Below, piece by piece: positions 7,857-16,174 of a stretch of 32,272 nucleotides of DNA (position 1 is its first letter; each line of letters starts with the position of its first letter). The position numbers and the translations under genes are program-made. This stretch comes from Enterococcus_E cecorum_C (GTDB lineage: Bacteria > Bacillota > Bacilli > Lactobacillales > Enterococcaceae): positions 1 to 32,272 of the forward strand of contig NZ_JBQKFH010000029.1 in assembly GCF_052119425.1 (NCBI RefSeq). The letters are read 5' to 3'. Below the pieces are notes generated by a model that was given only the letters and a program-made list of their open reading frames with translations, did not search any database and was not told where the DNA came from.

Positions 7857-7884
7857 TTATCGGTGACTCCTTCACACTAATTTA
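7857..7884 (-). promoter_or_regulatory. Sigma-28 promoter for the HAD-to-propeller operon
   Basis: The minus strand has TAAA (7884-7881), 16 bases, then ACCGATAA (7864-7857). The -10 is identical to those at 22693 and 29301; the spacing is two longer than the 14 seen there. The spacer contains GTGAAGGAGTCAC (7875-7863), an inverted repeat around AGGAG that also occurs in the leader at 22654-22666. Transcription should start near 7850, giving a leader of about 65 bases. Confidence 0.72.
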
Positions 7885-7937
7885 ATTACTATATATAAAT
7901 ATAATCGACAAAACTATAGAAAAATTAATATCAAAAG

Positions 7938-9158
7938 CTAAATTCCATCTAAATAGTGGAAAACCCCCCTACTTTCTAAAATTTGATGGATTTCCTCGCG
8001 ATTTTCATAGCTAATAGCTACAATGATTCCTTTTTTATTGATATCTTCTATTTCACTCAATTCATATACTGGTATACCATAAACGGATTGACTATCTTTA
8101 TGTCCATCAGATACGATAAAACCTGATACTATGACTTTTTGATCTTGAATTATTTTAGCAGTCATTTTCCCATAAGTCCCCGCACCATAAATGTATATTT
8201 TTTGATATACATCCGTATATCCAATTAATCGACTTCTCCAATTATCCAAATTTTTTATTTGTGATAAGTTAACAATATGTTCATTAGCTACACTTCGATT
8301 AAACATATATCTCATATCTTCTTGAACAATTAGTAACAATTTTTCCGCATAATTATTATTCATAATTGTCCCTGAATAATAACCACTATCTTGTGCAACA
8401 TATGGTAGAATTCTTTCTATAGCATGACTTAGTGTTCCGTCAATTGCTAGTGGCTCCTGATCAAAATTCTCGTATTGCCATGGATAATTAAATAGTTTAT
8501 CTAAACACTTTACTCGCGCCCAAAAAACAGTACCCAAAGTGAAAATCGGATACTTTGTAGAGATATCTGCATTTAAATTCAATTGCTGTGATAACTTTTT
8601 AGTTAAATGAAAATTATTAAACCATGTATCTCCATACCAATGTGAAAGAAACTCACCATAAGGTTCAGGAGGAAAAAGCAATCCTAAAGCTTTATTTTTT
8701 TGAAAAAGCTTGATTACTTGATTAATATAATTTTGATTCAATAACGTATTTTCCCACAAGTTTTCAATCCAAAAATTTGTATCTGCAATCAAATGTTTTC
8801 CATTGGCAGATTTATCATGAATAAAACAAATATATTGATATTTTTGTATATACGGTCGAGCAGCTATTAACAAAGCAGAAATATCTCTTCCTCTATTAGG
8901 TTTCAATATCACTTCATAATTTTTTCTATTTATATATGTTTGTACTCTATCCAAAACAGATTGTTTCGATGAAAAAATATGTATCTTAACCTCTTCATCA
9001 ATCTGATTTAAATATAAAATATATTTATTTACATCATTTTCATAATATAAATAAACAAATATCCCTATTTTTTTATAACAAACATCTAATTTATCGGTAG
9101 ATTTTACATCTAAAATATGCAATAATCTTTCTTTTTTTCTTATTTCGTAAGGACTCAT
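7938..9158 (-). CDS. RgpF-like (rhamnan synthesis F) transferase with C-terminal Rossmann-like module
   Basis: The 406-aa protein matches the rhamnan synthesis protein F domain: IGIFVYLYY, NRGRDISALL, YICFIHDKSANGKH and FWIENLWENTLL, then FPPEPYG and GTVFWAR. These proteins act in rhamnose-glucose polysaccharide synthesis and are regarded as glycosyltransferases. Residues about 321-406 are an extra module starting IYIYGAGTYGKMTAK and containing GIPVYELSEI, the same type found in eight neighbours. It is the last gene of the long operon, and a decayed relative lies just upstream at 9256-9780. The ATG follows GGAGAA. It probably transfers a deoxysugar or similar residue onto the flagellin glycan; specificity is unknown. 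Confidence 0.82.
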   Translation of the reverse strand: MSPYEIRKKERLLHILDVKSTDKLDVCYKKIGIFVYLYYENDVNKYILYLNQIDEEVKIHIFSSKQSVLDRVQTYINRKNYEVILKPNRGRDISALLIAARPYIQKYQYICFIHDKSANGKHLIADTNFWIENLWENTLLNQNYINQVIKLFQKNKALGLLFPPEPYGEFLSHWYGDTWFNNFHLTKKLSQQLNLNADISTKYPIFTLGTVFWARVKCLDKLFNYPWQYENFDQEPLAIDGTLSHAIERILPYVAQDSGYYSGTIMNNNYAEKLLLIVQEDMRYMFNRSVANEHIVNLSQIKNLDNWRSRLIGYTDVYQKIYIYGAGTYGKMTAKIIQDQKVIVSGFIVSDGHKDSQSVYGIPVYELSEIEDINKKGIIVAISYENREEIHQILESRGVFHYLDGI

Positions 9159-9255
9159 ACATTCTCCTTCGCCGTTAATTAGTAATCATAGAAAAACTAT
9201 TTCTAATAAAATTGTTAATCAAATTACTCTCAGTAAATTAATTTTAAGATAAATA

Positions 9256-9780
9256 TTATAAGTTAAAATAAGCAATATTTTCTAAAAATCTCTGTGCTGA
9301 AAAATACTTCTTATAAACTTTATAACCTTCTTCAAGATCTAATTGGCACTCGCTAAAGTATTTTCCCATAAATTCTCAATCCAAAAAGCAACATCTTCTT
9401 CTAAATGTTTAGCATTCGCTTTTTTATCATGAATAAAACAAAAATAATCATATTTTAAAATTTCATTTTTAGCACTTACTAATAACGTACTAATATCTCT
9501 GCCACGATTATTTTTTTCTCAAAATAGCAATTACTTCTGTCTAATTTTTTTTAGTTTCAATTAGTACGCTCTCTTGGGAACTATATATATATAGGAATAT
9601 CAACAGGAATATTATTTAAAAATTGACAATAGTAATCCAGTGAATCAAAATAATATAGATTCACAAACACTGCAACTTTACCATAATTTTGTATGTAGCA
9701 CTCTGTTTTCTTATCAAAAATATATATATTAGTATTAGCAAAGTTTTGCAAAAAATCCCCTCATTCCTGATACAACATTA
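9256..9780 (-). pseudogene. Decayed RgpF-like transferase gene
   Basis: Broken frames resemble the intact gene at 7938-9158: GKVAVFVNLYYFD, then SSQESVLIE, then NNRGRDISTLLVSAKNEI, FCFIHDKKANAKHLEED and FWIENLWENTL. A frameshift lies in the TA-repeat near 9580, a stop follows near 9540, and another frame change comes before NNRGRD. After LWENTL the frame changes again into EEGYKVYKKYFSAQRFLEN and stops at 9256. This looks like a glycosyltransferase C-terminus joined by a deletion. The N-terminus is eroded and has no usable start. This accounts for nearly all of the 635-base gap between the FkbM gene and the intact RgpF-like gene. Confidence 0.8.
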
Positions 9781-9793
9781 ATTGGCAAGTTTA

Positions 9794-10870
9794 CTATATA
9801 TTATCAACTCTAATAACAGCTGGATTTAATGAGGTTGAAACATAAGTTTGCCTTATTTTAAATGGAAACCACATATATCCGTTGGTATATGAATAGGTAA
9901 GATGCATTTTTTTCAAAAAATCTTCTATCAGTACAGAATCAAAATCACTATGATAAGTACAAATACACATTTTTAGTTTTTTTCTAGATAAATTAAGTAA
10001 ATCTTGCGAACCTTTTAATGCATCCCATTCATTTCCTTCAATATCCATTTTTATAAAGTTCACAGGTTCTCTAATCAACTGGTCTAAAGTGGCATATAGA
10101 TCTTCATTATATGATGTAATATATTTATTGATAATTATAACTTTATGCATATATGGTCTAAAAGTAACCTTTAACGCATCTATCCAATCCTTATCTGTTT
10201 CGATTAAATATATTTTTGAAGCCTTATCAATCACTTCTAAAGAAAAATTTCCTTCGGCAACCCCCACATCAACAACAACATCTCCATCATTAACATTAAA
10301 TGTTTGACTTAAATATCTATGTGGGCTCTCTTTATCTTGTTCCATTAATAAAAAAGAATAATACTTTCTTACTTTTTCTACTGAATTTAATTTTCTAGAA
10401 AAATACAACTTCTTTCCAAAATGATAAACAAAATACAACTGTTCTGTTTCATCAAAAAATACTTCTATAGATAATTGCTTGTATTTTTGGACAAAGTCAT
10501 AATTAAATATATCCAAACCATTTTGTTTTATATAATCAACAACTTTTTTTAATTCTATATTTTCAACATCACTATATCTCTGAAGTAAACTTTCTTTATA
10601 AAAAAAATTTTTATTTTCGATTATAGAAGATAACTCCGGAAAATTTTCATCAATTTGTTTTTTGATTTCTTCAAAGTAATCTGTTAAAATCACAATCTTA
10701 TCAAATTTCAACTTTTTTATACTTTCTGGATTATAAACAGGATACTCTCTAAACATTTTTTTATTTTTATTATTGTCAATCACACCAACAATTTCATATT
10801 TACCAAGTGTTAAACAATTATCTAATACTTCATTAGCTATTTTTCCAGTTCCCCACAATAATACTTTCAT
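9794..10870 (-). CDS. FkbM-family methyltransferase with N-terminal Rossmann-like module
   Basis: The 358-aa protein has two parts. Residues 1-90 are a small Rossmann-like module (KVLLWGTGKIANEV, VGVIDNN, YPVYNPESI). Residues about 185-335 are an FkbM-type methyltransferase: GDVVVDVGVAEGNFSLEV, YLIETDKDW and FIKMDIEGNEWDAL. FkbM enzymes use S-adenosylmethionine and usually O-methylate sugars or polyketides. In a flagellar glycan cluster, methylation of a sugar hydroxyl is the natural reading. The gene follows the GT-D gene by 19 bases with AGGAGATTATTATG as its start signal. DNA is especially AT-rich here. The acceptor is unknown. Confidence 0.83.
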   Translation of the reverse strand: MKVLLWGTGKIANEVLDNCLTLGKYEIVGVIDNNKNKKMFREYPVYNPESIKKLKFDKIVILTDYFEEIKKQIDENFPELSSIIENKNFFYKESLLQRYSDVENIELKKVVDYIKQNGLDIFNYDFVQKYKQLSIEVFFDETEQLYFVYHFGKKLYFSRKLNSVEKVRKYYSFLLMEQDKESPHRYLSQTFNVNDGDVVVDVGVAEGNFSLEVIDKASKIYLIETDKDWIDALKVTFRPYMHKVIIINKYITSYNEDLYATLDQLIREPVNFIKMDIEGNEWDALKGSQDLLNLSRKKLKMCICTYHSDFDSVLIEDFLKKMHLTYSYTNGYMWFPFKIRQTYVSTSLNPAVIRVDNI

Positions 10871-10889
10871 AATAATCTCCTAATAAAAA

Positions 10890-12086
10890 TTAAATTTTAG
10901 TAACTAGTTGATGACGGAATATATTCTCAAACTCTTCATTTGGTATAAACGGTTCAGTTATTTCCGCAACAAATTTTCCTGGGATTGGGCATCTATTTTT
11001 TGCGTTCATTAAATACCAATCATACTCATTATCTAATTGACCAATATCTATTGCTTGATAACCTAAAACAGCTAAATCATACGCTAAAACAGTGGCTGTT
11101 GGGCCTAAAGAAATGCAAATCAAATCATTTGGTTGTGCAATATTTTCAACACATTTTTTGATTTCTTCATATTTCTCCCAAGAATTTTTCGGAGGACAAC
11201 TAATTCTTTTCACACTCCTACACATATCCAAAAGATTATTACCTATCCCAAATCTTCCATTTGCTCCTTCAACAAGCACTATATTGCGCTTATAAAAAAT
11301 TTTTTGCCATAATGCAAAAATTTTTTGAGCATTTAAAGAATTTTTGTAAATAATGTATGGACGAGAAACATAAGCATTAAAATATTCTTTATCCTTATCA
11401 AATAGTTTAATAATTTGTTTTCTAGTTTCTCCTTCCATATATAATCTGATATCATCTGCCGTTGATTCTTTTAAAAACTCAAAATTTTTAAAATTTTGAG
11501 CTACAGCAGTAAGTATTTTTTTATAATCAGATTTAAACACCTCAAGTAGTCTTTTTCCTAAATTTTCATTTTTGGTTTGAAACCACGGACGATTCTGATT
11601 AAAAATCATACTAAACTCACCATCACCAAAACGACATAACGATTTTCTTTCACTAAATATCAATTCCAATAATTTTTCAGAAGACTGTATTTCTGGGGAT
11701 GATTTCACTCCCAATTCATAAGGTAAGCTATCTAGACGAGCACGATATTTTTCATTTAATACTACTTCATTTTTTAGTTGATCGGTTCTTGGAATGAAAC
11801 ATCTATGATTTTTTTCTTCCCAAAAACATTCAATCTTTTCAACTGAAATTCCCAATTCTTCAATTTGTCTTTTTATTGAGAAATAGTTTTGTGGTGAGAC
11901 AATAACGAAGTCAAAACTAACTTCAGTTAATATAGATGGATTACAAATTTTTAGATTATGTATCCAAAATTTATTTTGTTTACTTTCATCTGAGTCAACC
12001 GCACAAATAATTTCAATATCTTCTTTCAATTGCTTATAAACAAATTCAGCATACCTACCCATTCCCCAAAAAATTGCTTTTTTCAA
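10890..12086 (-). CDS. GT-D (DUF1792) glycosyltransferase with N-terminal Rossmann-like module
   Basis: The 398-aa protein starts with a Rossmann-like module (AIFWGMGRYAEFVY, CAVDSDES; about 1-95). From about 130 to 390 it matches DUF1792: LCRFGDGEFSMI (150-161) with Asp155 and Glu157 in a DxE motif, VEGANGRFGIGNNL, and ICISLGPTATVLAYDL. DUF1792 defines the GT-D fold, known from a transferase that glycosylates a streptococcal fimbrial adhesin. Linking a GT-D enzyme to flagellin fits that role in protein glycosylation. The start is TTG at 12086, set by AAGGTG 5 bases upstream, only 2 bases after the preceding gene. Sugar donor unknown. Confidence 0.83.
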   Translation of the reverse strand: MKKAIFWGMGRYAEFVYKQLKEDIEIICAVDSDESKQNKFWIHNLKICNPSILTEVSFDFVIVSPQNYFSIKRQIEELGISVEKIECFWEEKNHRCFIPRTDQLKNEVVLNEKYRARLDSLPYELGVKSSPEIQSSEKLLELIFSERKSLCRFGDGEFSMIFNQNRPWFQTKNENLGKRLLEVFKSDYKKILTAVAQNFKNFEFLKESTADDIRLYMEGETRKQIIKLFDKDKEYFNAYVSRPYIIYKNSLNAQKIFALWQKIFYKRNIVLVEGANGRFGIGNNLLDMCRSVKRISCPPKNSWEKYEEIKKCVENIAQPNDLICISLGPTATVLAYDLAVLGYQAIDIGQLDNEYDWYLMNAKNRCPIPGKFVAEITEPFIPNEEFENIFRHQLVTKI

Positions 12087-12088
12087 AA

Positions 12089-13222
12089 TTACACCTTCTT
12101 TAATAAATCAATACCTTCTTCTGAGAAAAATTCACATAATTGATATACATTAACAAATTTAAGATTTGAGAATCTATTCATTACTTCATACATATATTGA
12201 CTGGACAAACTAAAACAAACATTATAATTTGCAGCAATTTTTTCAAATTCATCTACTGAAATAATTTTTACATCATCAATTGTTTGCCCATATTTTGTAC
12301 TATCATTATCCACAAAATATGCTACTTTATCTCCTAGTAATTTAGCTACCGTACGTCCATAATTTCCAGCACCATATAAGATCCATTTTTTTTGACTATC
12401 CCAATCATTACTCTCATTTGCAATTAAAGGAACATATTTTTTAAATCTATTTTTTAATAAATTCATATCTATATTTTTCAAAAAATAAAATTGATAAAAG
12501 ACATCCACTAAATATTCTGGTCGATGATATAAACTATTTAATATAAAGTCAATTTTAGTAAATCTTAATTCTAGTAATTTTTGGATAATATTTGATGTTC
12601 TTGTTAAAGTTAGACTATCACCATGTGTTCTATATTTATAAAGTATCTTTTCTAAAACGCCAATTTTACCATAATATTCTAAGATTCTTAACCAGTATTC
12701 ATAGTCTTCAACCAGAAATAATTCTGTATTGTATTCGCCAATTGTATCTAATACTTCTTTTTTATACATAAAACATGCTCCAACATAGTCGTCAAAGTAC
12801 ATTTTTTCAGCATCATACTTAGGATGTTTTTTCAGGAAATTGCCTTGATGGTCAATTATATCCATTTCCGCACATACCATCGGATATTCAGGATTTTGCT
12901 CTAGAAAATAGACCATTTCTGCAAGTGCTGTCGGTAAATAATAATTATCATCTGATGTCCAAGTTAAATACTCACCTCTAGCTTGGCGAAAACCAATATT
13001 TAAAGAATTAGGTAATTTCTGATTTACTTCATTATGAATAATATGAATCCTTGTATCTTTATCTGCAAATTCTTGAATAATGTGTGGCGTAACATCCGTC
13101 GAACAATCATTTACAATAATTAGTTCCCAATCATTAAGTGTCTGAGATAAGATACTTTCTATAGATTCTCTAATATATTTTTCTCCATTATAAGTTGGTA
13201 ATACTATTGATACTTTTGGCAT
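12089..13222 (-). CDS. Family-2 glycosyltransferase with C-terminal Rossmann-like module
   Basis: The 377-aa protein opens with a typical GT-A domain: PKVSIVLPTYNGEKYIRESI, VNDCSTD and WTSDDNYYLP as the metal-binding segment, then VEDYEYWLRI. This covers about 1-230. Residues 280-377 are an added module starting WILYGAGNYGRTVAKLL with YFVDNDSTKYG, the same kind found N-terminally in other proteins here. No membrane segment is visible. The gene overlaps the upstream UDP-GlcNAc 2-epimerase gene by 19 bases, which suggests joint expression. It probably extends the glycan with a sugar from a nucleotide donor such as UDP-ManNAc or a relative, but this is inference. Confidence 0.85.
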   Translation of the reverse strand: MPKVSIVLPTYNGEKYIRESIESILSQTLNDWELIIVNDCSTDVTPHIIQEFADKDTRIHIIHNEVNQKLPNSLNIGFRQARGEYLTWTSDDNYYLPTALAEMVYFLEQNPEYPMVCAEMDIIDHQGNFLKKHPKYDAEKMYFDDYVGACFMYKKEVLDTIGEYNTELFLVEDYEYWLRILEYYGKIGVLEKILYKYRTHGDSLTLTRTSNIIQKLLELRFTKIDFILNSLYHRPEYLVDVFYQFYFLKNIDMNLLKNRFKKYVPLIANESNDWDSQKKWILYGAGNYGRTVAKLLGDKVAYFVDNDSTKYGQTIDDVKIISVDEFEKIAANYNVCFSLSSQYMYEVMNRFSNLKFVNVYQLCEFFSEEGIDLLKKV

Positions 13223-14328
13223 AATTCATTCTCCAACATATATTTTTTTATTGTATTGACAATTCGTTTTGAAGCTAATCCATCTCCATAAGGATTCTTT
13301 ATTTGACTCACTTTTTGATAATAGTTAGCATCTTTCAATAATCGATCAGCTTCAAAAAAGATGGTTTCTGCATCTGTCCCTACTAATTTAAGAGTACCAG
13401 CTGCGACACCTTCTGGCCTCTCTGTAGTATCACGCATTACTAACACAGGTTTTCCTAAAGAAGGAGCTTCTTCTTGAATCCCCCCACTATCTGTCATAAT
13501 AAAGTAACTGCTATTCATCAAATTATGAAAGTCTACTACATCTAAAGGCTCGATTAACTTAATTCTTTCATGATTATTAAATACATCAGCAGCTATTTCT
13601 CTTACTTTAGGATTTTTATGCATAGGATAAACTACTTTCACATCTGGATGAGTTTCAACTACCCTTTTAATAGCTGCAAAGATCTGTTTCATCGGCTGTC
13701 CGATATTCTCACGACGATGAGTAGTTAATAAAATACCTTTACTATTACCTAACCAATCAATTAATGAATGCTTATAATCGCTTTTAACTGTGGTTTTTAG
13801 TGCATCAATAACGGTATTACCTGTCACGAAAATATTTTTTTCATTTTTTCCTTCCTTGATTAACTGCTTTTTAGCCAAAACAGTTGGAGCAAAGTATAAT
13901 CGACTAACTAAATCTATTGCTTGCCGATTGTACTCTTCTGGATAAGGCGAAGATAAATCATATGTTCTTAGACCAGCTTCCACATGTCCAACAGGAATTT
14001 GATGATAAAAAGCCACTAACGAAGCCACAAACGCTGAAGTTGTATCTCCATGTACCAAAACCAAATCCGGTTTTTCTTTAGTAAAAATTGAATCTAAACC
14101 ATTTAATAATTTATCAGTAAGACTAGATAATGTTTGATTTTGTTGCATAACTTCTAAATTATAATCTGCTTGCAAATCAAAAATTTGCATAACTGGTAAT
14201 AACATTTCTTTATGTTGACCAGTTAAACAAACAATGATTTCCAATGTAGGTTGAGTTTTTAAAGCATTTATTACTGGACACATCTTAATGGCTTCAGGCC
14301 TAGTACCAAATACAATCATTATCTTCAT
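13204..14328 (-). CDS. wecB/mnaA-like: UDP-N-acetylglucosamine 2-epimerase (non-hydrolysing)
   Basis: The 374-aa protein shows the family signature throughout: FGTRPEAIKMCPVI at the N-terminus, CLTGQHKEML, VLVHGDTTSAF, GHVEAGLRT, YPEEYNRQ, TTHRREN and TDSGGIQEEAP. It interconverts UDP-GlcNAc and UDP-ManNAc in the cytoplasm. This is likely to supply ManNAc, or a ManNAc-derived sugar, for the glycan. No UDP-ManNAc dehydrogenase or sialic acid synthase is in the window, so the downstream fate is unknown. I take ATG 14328 as the start; a GTG three codons earlier is too close to the purine run GAGAG. The gene lies shortly after the toroid-methyltransferase gene. Confidence 0.93.
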   Translation of the reverse strand: MKIMIVFGTRPEAIKMCPVINALKTQPTLEIIVCLTGQHKEMLLPVMQIFDLQADYNLEVMQQNQTLSSLTDKLLNGLDSIFTKEKPDLVLVHGDTTSAFVASLVAFYHQIPVGHVEAGLRTYDLSSPYPEEYNRQAIDLVSRLYFAPTVLAKKQLIKEGKNEKNIFVTGNTVIDALKTTVKSDYKHSLIDWLGNSKGILLTTHRRENIGQPMKQIFAAIKRVVETHPDVKVVYPMHKNPKVREIAADVFNNHERIKLIEPLDVVDFHNLMNSSYFIMTDSGGIQEEAPSLGKPVLVMRDTTERPEGVAAGTLKLVGTDAETIFFEADRLLKDANYYQKVSQIKNPYGDGLASKRIVNTIKKYMLENELCQKYQ

Positions 14329-14343
14329 ACAATTCACACTCTC

Positions 14344-16152
14344 TTACTTGACATTAGCAATCCATGCATAGAATAATCCATTCGCTTTTGTATCATCATA
14401 ATTAATTTCTCTTTCCACGTACACCTCAGAACAGCAAGTCGATAATATGTCAATTAACTGCTTTTCATCAAACCATTGTTCCCACTCTTCAATTTCGAAA
14501 AAGCCGTATTTATCCACATTTTTATCAACAATAATTATTTTTCCGCCTGATTTAGTTACACGTGATAATTCAGCAATAGCACTTTTGATATCAATCGCAT
14601 GTTCTAAGGCTTCACAGCAATAAGTATAGTCAAAAAAATTATCTGGATATGGAATATTGGTTAAGCCACCTTGATGCATTTCAACAGCTAAATCAGACAT
14701 ATAAGACATTACTCTTGTAGACAAATCTACTGCATAATATTGATTATCAGGAAATTTCTTTATCAAATTCCGTAAATATCTTCCTTTACCACAGCCAACA
14801 TCCAATATTTTATTATTTTTTGAGGTTTCACCAAATATTGTATTCTCTACTATCTGATAACGCCCATCTTCTTCATCAATACTGTCTATAAACATATGTG
14901 CTTGTTTTTCAAATAAACACTGATTTTTATAATATAGCGCATCCAAAAAATACTTATTTGCCCAACTAATTTCACTCTTTGGAAAATAAGTTATAACTTC
15001 AGTCGGATTAGTTAAAGAAGGATAGCTGCCAAACCACCCACCAGATTCATTTTGAAGTTTACAAGCATAATTAAACGTTTTGGTTCCTAATTCTAGATTG
15101 CCCAATTTAAACCAAACTAGAGCTAATTGGAACATTCCTGTAGAACAAACCCAATCAACATTACTATAAGCTGGAATCTCACCATTAGCTTTTTGATATT
15201 TGGCCATATTTTTCATACATTTTGTTGCCAGCTCCAATTCACCCAAATCCACTAACGCCTCTATAACGTATGCGTAAAAATGTGAAAGCAAACTAAATGA
15301 ACAAATTTCATCTAAATATTTTTCTTTATAATAGGTCAAAATCTGTTTAACTTTAACTTGATACTCCGTTTTGTCATATAGATTTCCTGCTTCTAACAAT
15401 GGAGAAAGACAATATAAATGGATTAATTCTAAATGTGGAGATTCATTTCCCCAAGCTCTTTCATCTGGGGTAACCAAACGTCCTTCTTCTGTCATACAAC
15501 TAAATATCCACTCGCATCCATTGATAATGCATTGATCAATTTCTGATTGATTTGGATATATCGTTCTAACGGCGATTAATCCTTTTAAAATTTGCGCAGA
15601 ATCAAAGATATATGGAGACTCATCAAATGTATCATACCAAGAGCCATCTCCTTTTTGAATTTGACATAACCACTTTGCATACTGCAAAGCTAAATCTTTA
15701 TAACCCCAATTAAGTAAAGTAGGAATATAATAGCCCGTGACTTCCGGATAAGACTCTTTGGTATCTGTATTATTGATAATCCCTTTATTTTTTATGCTAT
15801 TTTGCTGAATCCAGTTTACTGCGTTCTCATATATTTGAATATAATTGGTACGTTGACTAATTTTTTGTTTAGTATGTTCAAATTCAAGCTCTGTAATTGT
15901 TTGCACTTTAGTTATTCCATCTGAAACCAATTGTTGCTTAATCTCAGTTTGATACTTAGGTGAAACAGAAATAATGATATTTTTTTCGAGTAATTGCTGT
16001 TTCATATTTTGATAATAATAAACAGGAATATTCTCAAATTGCGTTCCATCTTTGTCTGAATTATTATCAACAATAAATGAAATATTCTCTTTTCCAAGAA
16101 TCGCAATAGATTTTTTTGCCCAGTCACCTGCACCAAATAAAATATAGTTCAT
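14344..16152 (-). CDS. Three-part fusion: Rossmann-like module, alpha/alpha toroid, SAM methyltransferase
   Basis: The 602-aa protein has three regions. Residues 1-95 are the Rossmann-like module (YILFGAGDWAKKSI, FIVDNNSDKDG). About 120-430 looks like an alpha/alpha toroid of the prenyltransferase/cyclase or glycoside-processing kind, with repeats such as WLCQIQKGDGSWYDTF, ANGEIPAYSNVDW and LQNESGGWFGSYP. About 445-602 is a class I methyltransferase: KILDVGCGKGRYLRN, YYAVDLS, CCEALEHA and SGGKIIIVDKN. A sugar-methylating enzyme with a glycan- or lipid-binding toroid is plausible, but no characterised protein with this layout comes to mind. I chose ATG 16152 (GGGAGATTCAATTTTATG) over the longer frame from 16188. 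Confidence 0.72.
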   Translation of the reverse strand: MNYILFGAGDWAKKSIAILGKENISFIVDNNSDKDGTQFENIPVYYYQNMKQQLLEKNIIISVSPKYQTEIKQQLVSDGITKVQTITELEFEHTKQKISQRTNYIQIYENAVNWIQQNSIKNKGIINNTDTKESYPEVTGYYIPTLLNWGYKDLALQYAKWLCQIQKGDGSWYDTFDESPYIFDSAQILKGLIAVRTIYPNQSEIDQCIINGCEWIFSCMTEEGRLVTPDERAWGNESPHLELIHLYCLSPLLEAGNLYDKTEYQVKVKQILTYYKEKYLDEICSFSLLSHFYAYVIEALVDLGELELATKCMKNMAKYQKANGEIPAYSNVDWVCSTGMFQLALVWFKLGNLELGTKTFNYACKLQNESGGWFGSYPSLTNPTEVITYFPKSEISWANKYFLDALYYKNQCLFEKQAHMFIDSIDEEDGRYQIVENTIFGETSKNNKILDVGCGKGRYLRNLIKKFPDNQYYAVDLSTRVMSYMSDLAVEMHQGGLTNIPYPDNFFDYTYCCEALEHAIDIKSAIAELSRVTKSGGKIIIVDKNVDKYGFFEIEEWEQWFDEKQLIDILSTCCSEVYVEREINYDDTKANGLFYAWIANVK

Positions 16153-16174
16153 AAAATTGAATCTCCCTTTCCAA

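Noticed and set aside
13204..14328. UDP-GlcNAc 2-epimerase as a sialic acid (NeuC) gene
   Set aside because: The sequence is the non-hydrolysing WecB type and no NeuB, NeuA or pseudaminic acid genes are in the window.
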